Shown here one piece after another: positions 60,032 to 64,000 of a DNA stretch of 64,000 nt. How positions within the stretch are numbered: position 1 is the stretch's first letter; every line of letters starts with the position of its first letter. The notes below the pieces were generated by a model. That model worked only from the letters and a program-made list of their open reading frames with translations, did no database searches and was not told the origin of the DNA. Source of the stretch: Streptomyces dioscori (GTDB lineage: Bacteria; Actinomycetota; Actinomycetes; Streptomycetales; Streptomycetaceae); the NCBI RefSeq assembly GCF_003024195.1, contig NZ_KZ679043.1, positions 310,001-374,000 on the forward strand. The letters are read 5' to 3'. The translations under genes and the position numbers were made by a program.

Positions 60032-61360
60032 ATGCGTTCTTCTATATGGCATGTACATGCCATTTCTGTCCTCGCCGGATGCACCGCGCTCGCTCTCGGT
60101 GCGACCGCGACCGTCGCCCATGCCCAAGCGGGGCAGGCTGTCCAAGGTCGTGATCTCGGGCGGGAGACCCTTGCCGTCGGGGACGGGTGGGGGGCCGAGG
60201 GGGCCGGGACCAGTGGAGGTTCGGCGGCCGACGCCTCGCACGTCTACACCGTCACCACCTGGGACGCCTTCAAGGCCGCGCTGAAGGCCGGTGGTGACGC
60301 GCCGAAGATCGTCAAGGTCAAGGGCGTCATCGACCCGGTCGCCGAGGGATGTGCCGCCTTCGCGGCCCCCGGGTATGACTTCGACGCCTATCTGGAGAAG
60401 TACTCGCCCGAGAACTGGGGCCTGGACACCGATCTGTCCGGGGAGCCCGCCGACAGCCCCGAGGGCCTGCGGGCCGCCTCGGCCGCCGGTCAGGACGCCG
60501 CCATCAAGGTGAACGTCCCCGCCAACACCACCATCGTCGGCGTCGGCAAGGGCGCCGGCATCAGAGGCGGCAGCCTGCAGATCAAGGGCGTCGACAACGT
60601 CATCCTGCGCAACCTCACCATCGAGGCCCCACTGGACTGCTTTCCGCAGTGGGACCCGACCGACACGGCCACCGGTGCCTGGAACTCCGAGTACGACGCG
60701 GTCGTCGTGTACGGCTCCACCCATGTGTGGGTCGCCAACAACACCCTGACCGACGGCCGTTACCCGGACAGCACCCTGCCCACGTACTTCGGCCAGACCT
60801 ACCAGCAGCACGACGGCCTGCTCGACATCGTGCGCGGCGCCAACTACGTGACGGTGTCCTGGAACTCGGTCGAGGACCACGACAAGACCATGCTCATCGG
60901 CAACAGCGACAGCGCCGGAGCGACCGACACCGGCAAGCTCAAGGTCACCCTGCACCACAACAGGTTCGAGGGCATCGTCGAGCGGGCGCCGCGGGTCCGA
61001 TTCGGGCAGGTCGACTCGTACAACAACCACTTCGTGGTGCGCGAGGGGCAGTCGTACGGCTACACCTTCGGCGTCGGGATCTCCTCCCAGCTGTACGCCT
61101 CCGACAACGCGTTCTCGCTGCCCACCGGTGTCAGTGCCGCCAAGACCCTGAAGAAGTGGAGCGAGGCGCCGCTGACCGCCGAGAACAACTACGTCAACGG
61201 CCGCAGGACCGACCTCATCGCCGTCCACAACGCGGAGATCCCCGCCGAGACCCTCCAGTCCGGCGCCGGCTGGACACCCACCCTGCGGACCAGGGTCGAC
61301 TCGCCGCGTGTCGTGCCCGGCATCGTCGACGGCCGCGCGGGCGCCGGAAAGGTCTGCTGA
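60032..61360 (+). CDS. Secreted pectate lyase (PL1)
   Basis: 442 residues with signal peptide (MRSSIWHVHAISVLAGCTALALGATATVAHA). PL1 hallmarks: VYGSTHVWVANNTLTDG, QQHDGLLDIVRGANYVTVSWNSVEDHDK and the catalytic region VERAPRVRFGQVDSYNNHF (RxPxxRxG). More canonical than the lyase at 56302. ATG 60032 is preferred to GTG 60026 because GGAAAGGA is 9 bp upstream. Two bases after its stop the pectinesterase begins. Confidence 0.92.
   Translation: MRSSIWHVHAISVLAGCTALALGATATVAHAQAGQAVQGRDLGRETLAVGDGWGAEGAGTSGGSAADASHVYTVTTWDAFKAALKAGGDAPKIVKVKGVIDPVAEGCAAFAAPGYDFDAYLEKYSPENWGLDTDLSGEPADSPEGLRAASAAGQDAAIKVNVPANTTIVGVGKGAGIRGGSLQIKGVDNVILRNLTIEAPLDCFPQWDPTDTATGAWNSEYDAVVVYGSTHVWVANNTLTDGRYPDSTLPTYFGQTYQQHDGLLDIVRGANYVTVSWNSVEDHDKTMLIGNSDSAGATDTGKLKVTLHHNRFEGIVERAPRVRFGQVDSYNNHFVVREGQSYGYTFGVGISSQLYASDNAFSLPTGVSAAKTLKKWSEAPLTAENNYVNGRRTDLIAVHNAEIPAETLQSGAGWTPTLRTRVDSPRVVPGIVDGRAGAGKVC
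60046..60063. promoter_or_regulatory. 18-bp perfect palindrome at start of pectate lyase
   Basis: ATGGCATGTACATGCCAT starts 14 bp after the start codon of the second pectate lyase. It codes for part of the signal peptide (WHVHA), so the symmetry is not needed for protein function. It may be an operator or an mRNA hairpin at the ribosome-loading region. Confidence 0.5.
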
Positions 61361-61362
61361 CC

Positions 61363-62484
61363 ATGGCTCCGCGGACAGGGAGCAGCAGACGGTCCTTCGT
61401 CGTCGCGAGCGTCGGGGCCGCCCTCGCGCTGGGCGCCGGGGGCACCGCCCACGCGAGCGGCCGGTCCCCCTTCGGGCGGTACGGCTCGCCGTCGGCCCGC
61501 CTCGACGAGCGGACCCTGTACGTCCATCCCGGCGGCCTCGGCGATCACACCACGGTCCAGGCTGCCGTGACCGCCGCGAGCGGAACCGGACACACGCTGG
61601 TCATCGCGCCGGGAACGTACCGCGAGACCGTCGCCGTCGGCGCCGCCCGTACGGAGCTGACCTGGCTCGGTGCCTCCGAGGACGCGCGTGACGTCGTGAT
61701 CGTCTACGACAACGCCAACGGGACGCAGAAGCCGGACGGCTCCGGCCCCTACGGCACGACCGGCTCGGCGACCACGACCGTGCAGGCCGACGGGTTCACC
61801 GCCCGGGACGTCACCTTCGCCAACGACTGGCTGCGCGCCGACCATCCCGAGATCACGGGCACCCAGGCCGTCGCCATCAAGGTGCAGGGGGACCGGTCGG
61901 CGTTCCTTCACTGCCGTTTCCTCGGCCATCAGGACACGCTGTACGCCGACTCCCTCGCGCTCACCGCCTTCGCCCGGCAGTACTTCGCGCACTGCTATGT
62001 CGAAGGGGACGTGGACTTCGTGTTCGGGCGGGCCACCGCCGTGTTCGAGCACTGCCACTTCCGCACGCTGCAGCGCACGGACCTCGCCGGGGCCCCGTAC
62101 GGCTTCGTCTTCGCGCCCTCGACCGCGGTCGCCAACCCGCGCGGCTATCTGGTGACCGACAGCCGGGTGACCAGCGAAGCGCCGGACGCCTACTACAAGG
62201 TGGCCCGGCCCTGGGTGCCCGGGTCCGACCCCACCGCGCGGCCGATGCTGACCGTGCGCGAGACCCGCCTCGGCGCCGGGATCGACGCGGTGGAGCCGTA
62301 CACCAACATGTCCGCCACCTATCCGTGGCAGAGCCAGCGGTTCGCCGAGTACCGCAACAGCGGTCCGGGCGCCGACATCACCGTCCCCGAGAACAGGCCC
62401 CAGCTCACCCGCGCCGAGGCCGCCTCGCACACCCGGCGGACCTATCTGGGCGACTGGGCCCCCTGGTCACGGGAGGGGTGCTGA
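61363..62484 (+). CDS. Tat-exported pectinesterase (CE8)
   Basis: 373 residues. Twin-arginine signal SSRRSFVVASVGAALALGAG. Catalytic Q190-D191 (GHQDTLYAD), D218 (GDVDFVFG) and the Arg in VARPWVPG are all present; VQAAV at 65-69 and GTQAVAIKVQGDRSAF at 166-181 are further family motifs. It removes methyl esters from homogalacturonan so that pectate lyase can act. Two bases separate it from the lyase stop and one base from the next gene's ATG region. Confidence 0.93.
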   Translation: MAPRTGSSRRSFVVASVGAALALGAGGTAHASGRSPFGRYGSPSARLDERTLYVHPGGLGDHTTVQAAVTAASGTGHTLVIAPGTYRETVAVGAARTELTWLGASEDARDVVIVYDNANGTQKPDGSGPYGTTGSATTTVQADGFTARDVTFANDWLRADHPEITGTQAVAIKVQGDRSAFLHCRFLGHQDTLYADSLALTAFARQYFAHCYVEGDVDFVFGRATAVFEHCHFRTLQRTDLAGAPYGFVFAPSTAVANPRGYLVTDSRVTSEAPDAYYKVARPWVPGSDPTARPMLTVRETRLGAGIDAVEPYTNMSATYPWQSQRFAEYRNSGPGADITVPENRPQLTRAEAASHTRRTYLGDWAPWSREGC

Positions 62485-62485
62485 G

Positions 62486-63256
62486 ATGCGGCGGCGGACC
62501 CTGATCACGGGGGCGGTGGGTGCTGTCGGCGCCCTTGCGGCGGCCGGCGCCTCACCGGTCGCCGCTGCCTCCTCCTCTTCCGACCCGCGCCGCCGGGTGC
62601 TGCACGTCCGCCCCGGCGACTCCGTCCAGGCAGCCGTCGACGTGCTCGCGGACACGGCCGGCGTCACGGGGGACCGGTCGCGCTTCGAACGGGTCCGGTT
62701 CCTTGCCCATCAGGACACCCTGTTCGCGGACACCACCGCGCTGGGCTCCTTCGACCGGCAGTACTACCGGGGCTGCCACATCGAAGGTGACGTGGACTTC
62801 GTCTTCGGACGCGGGCGGGCGGTCTTCGACGGCTGCCGTCTCCACACGCTCGACCGGGACGTGAGCTTCCGGCCGGAGGGCATGGTGTTCGCCCCCGCCA
62901 CGGCCCGCGCGAACCCGTACGGCTTCCTCGCCGTGCGATGCCGTGTCACCTCCGGTGCCGAGGACGGCGCGTACAAGGTCGCCCGGCCGTGGGTGCCGTC
63001 CTACGAGACCACCGCCTGGCCGTCGCTCGTGGTGCGGGACACCTGGCTGGGGCCCGGCATCGACGCGGCGGCGCCGTACATCGACATGCGTGAGGCGTAC
63101 CCCTGGCAGACCATGCGCTTCCGGGAGCACGCCAACTCCGGTCCTGGCGCAGTCGTTCCGGCGCCGGAGAACCGGCCGCAGCTCACGGCGGCGGAAGCCG
63201 CCTCGCACACCCGCAGGACGTATCTCGGTGACTGGAGGCCGTATGAGCAACGGTAG
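62486..63256 (+). CDS. Internally deleted CE8 pectinesterase paralogue
   Basis: 256 residues against 373 in the neighbour. Motifs on both sides are kept: VQAAV (47-51) and GDRSRF (62-67), then AHQDTLFAD (Q76, D77), GDVDFVFG (D104) and VARPWVPS. Between VQAAV and GDRSRF only 10 residues remain where the paralogue has 106, so about 96 residues of the beta-helix are missing in frame. The catalytic residues survive but several rungs that hold the substrate groove do not. Signal peptide is Tat-like (RRRTLITGAVGAVGALAAAG). GGGAGGGG lies upstream. Activity doubtful. Confidence 0.85.
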   Translation: MRRRTLITGAVGAVGALAAAGASPVAAASSSSDPRRRVLHVRPGDSVQAAVDVLADTAGVTGDRSRFERVRFLAHQDTLFADTTALGSFDRQYYRGCHIEGDVDFVFGRGRAVFDGCRLHTLDRDVSFRPEGMVFAPATARANPYGFLAVRCRVTSGAEDGAYKVARPWVPSYETTAWPSLVVRDTWLGPGIDAAAPYIDMREAYPWQTMRFREHANSGPGAVVPAPENRPQLTAAEAASHTRRTYLGDWRPYEQR

Positions 63257-64000
63257 TGAACAGTCATCCCTGGACCGGCCGTCCCTCGACCAGTCACCCC
63301 TGGACCAGTCGCGCCTGGACCGGCGGTCGTTCGTGGCGGGTGCCGGGGCGGCGGCGCTGCTGGGTGTGGCGGGAGCCGGAGCGTCCGCGGCCCAAGCCGC
63401 CCAAGCCACCGCCCCCGCGGCACAAGTGACGGGCATCGTGGAGGGCAACCTCCCCGACTTCCACCCCCTCCTCAAGGAAGAGCTGCGCTTCCCGCTCGCC
63501 TGGGGCACCTCCCCGGTCCGCGACTTCCGGGCCTGGCGGCGGACGGCCCGCGCGAGGGTCGAGGAGCACCTGCTCGTCGAGCGGGACCACACCCCGTACG
63601 GGCAGGAGTTCAGCGGGCGCGCCGAAGCCGACGGGTACACGCGCGAGTCGGTGACCCTCTCCCTCACCCGGTACGAGCGCGTCCGCGGCTCCCTGCTCAC
63701 CCCGCACGGCACCGGACCCTTCCCCGCCGTCCTCCTGCTCCACGACCACGGCGCCAAGTTCGACATCGGGAAGGAGAAGCTGGTCCGGCCCTGGGACGAC
63801 GACACGCGGCTGGCCTCCGCGCAGGCCTGGGCGGACCGCTGCTTCGGCGGGCGGTTCGTCGGTGACGAACTGGCCCGGCGCGGATACGTGGTCCTCGCCC
63901 TGGACGCCCTAGGCTGGGGCGACCGCGGCCCGGTCACGTACGAGCAGCAGCAGGCCCTGGCGAGCAACTTCTTCAATCTGGGGTCCTCGCTCGCCGGACT
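63243..64000 (+). CDS. Tat-exported alpha/beta hydrolase (dienelactone-hydrolase-like), partial
   Basis: First 252 residues; the gene runs out of the window. A slippage repeat SLDRPSLDQSPLDQSRLD precedes the twin-arginine signal DRRSFVAGAGAAALLGVAGAG. The body has LLTPHGTGPFPAVLLLHDHGAKFDIGKEK (oxyanion hole) and GDELARRGYVVLALDALGWGDRG, typical of acetyl-esterase/dienelactone-hydrolase types; the nucleophile serine lies beyond the window. It starts 14 bp inside the preceding gene. Likely another ester-removing enzyme for plant cell wall. Confidence 0.82.
   Translation, partial: MSNGSEQSSLDRPSLDQSPLDQSRLDRRSFVAGAGAAALLGVAGAGASAAQAAQATAPAAQVTGIVEGNLPDFHPLLKEELRFPLAWGTSPVRDFRAWRRTARARVEEHLLVERDHTPYGQEFSGRAEADGYTRESVTLSLTRYERVRGSLLTPHGTGPFPAVLLLHDHGAKFDIGKEKLVRPWDDDTRLASAQAWADRCFGGRFVGDELARRGYVVLALDALGWGDRGPVTYEQQQALASNFFNLGSSLAG

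Overview
The window is a piece of a Streptomyces chromosome. Codons are extremely GC-rich at the third position, genes are packed head-to-tail with ATGA/GTGA overlaps, and the conserved block sufR-sufB-sufD-Rieske-sufC-sufS-sufU-sufT is the arrangement of the single SUF operon of that genus. Counting the SufR cysteines from the GTG at 1573 gives exactly the numbers (178, 182, 195, 223) reported for Streptomyces avermitilis SufR.

Layout. 1-1412: end of an ABC-transporter ATPase and an AAC(3)-type acetyltransferase. 1488-8257: SUF iron-sulfur assembly operon with its SufR operator and a strong terminator. 8290-16679: secreted AbfB-domain protein, secreted lipase-like hydrolase, SMR exporter with TetR regulator, dapD, a SigE-family sigma factor with a membrane WD40-like partner, and dapA. 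16756-27084: a gene remnant, small membrane/stress proteins (holin-like, DUF3618), an MFS exporter, a two-domain Lrp regulator, a secreted nuclease/phosphatase, conserved hypotheticals and a Tat-exported PhoX-type phosphatase behind PHO-box-like repeats. 27092-30838: a structured-RNA region with a bacterial Y RNA (circularly permuted tRNA mimic), the Ro60/Rsr ring protein, a long hairpin, and a double TerD-domain protein. 31106-36187: a polyol/sugar ABC importer operon with a zinc dehydrogenase and a DeoR regulator. 36487-39763: uronate oxidation genes (uronate dehydrogenase; 5-dehydro-4-deoxyglucarate dehydratase). 39781-47015: MFS protein, quinone-oxidoreductase-like MDR, mycothiol-dependent-isomerase-like protein, a two-component system, a VanY-like D,D-carboxypeptidase and a membrane exo/endonuclease-fold protein. 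47203-64000: a large plant cell-wall (pectin) utilisation region: GntR regulator, aldolase/dehydratase pair for a sugar acid, CUT1 importer, Gfo/Idh oxidoreductase, PmoA-family protein, GH43, two PL1 pectate lyases, rhamnogalacturonan acetylesterase, two CE8 pectinesterases (one with an internal deletion) and the start of a Tat-exported alpha/beta hydrolase.

How the parts fit. Secreted lyases and esterases (56-64 kb) would cut and de-esterify pectin outside the cell. The binding protein at 57534 and the permeases at 50717 and 51652 would import the fragments, probably using a shared ATPase encoded elsewhere since neither importer here has one. GH43 and the oxidoreductase, dehydratase and aldolase would process neutral side-chain sugars, while Udh and KdgD (36.5-38.6 kb) oxidise galacturonate towards 2-oxoglutarate semialdehyde. 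Two near-identical LacI-type palindromes (50590, 56318) mark a likely common regulon.

The most unusual content is non-coding: the permuted tRNA-like Y RNA and neighbouring hairpins next to rsr; a dispersed 22-bp intergenic repeat family with about 16 copies, some forming perfect palindromes; and tandem repeats that now supply the 3' ends of two genes.
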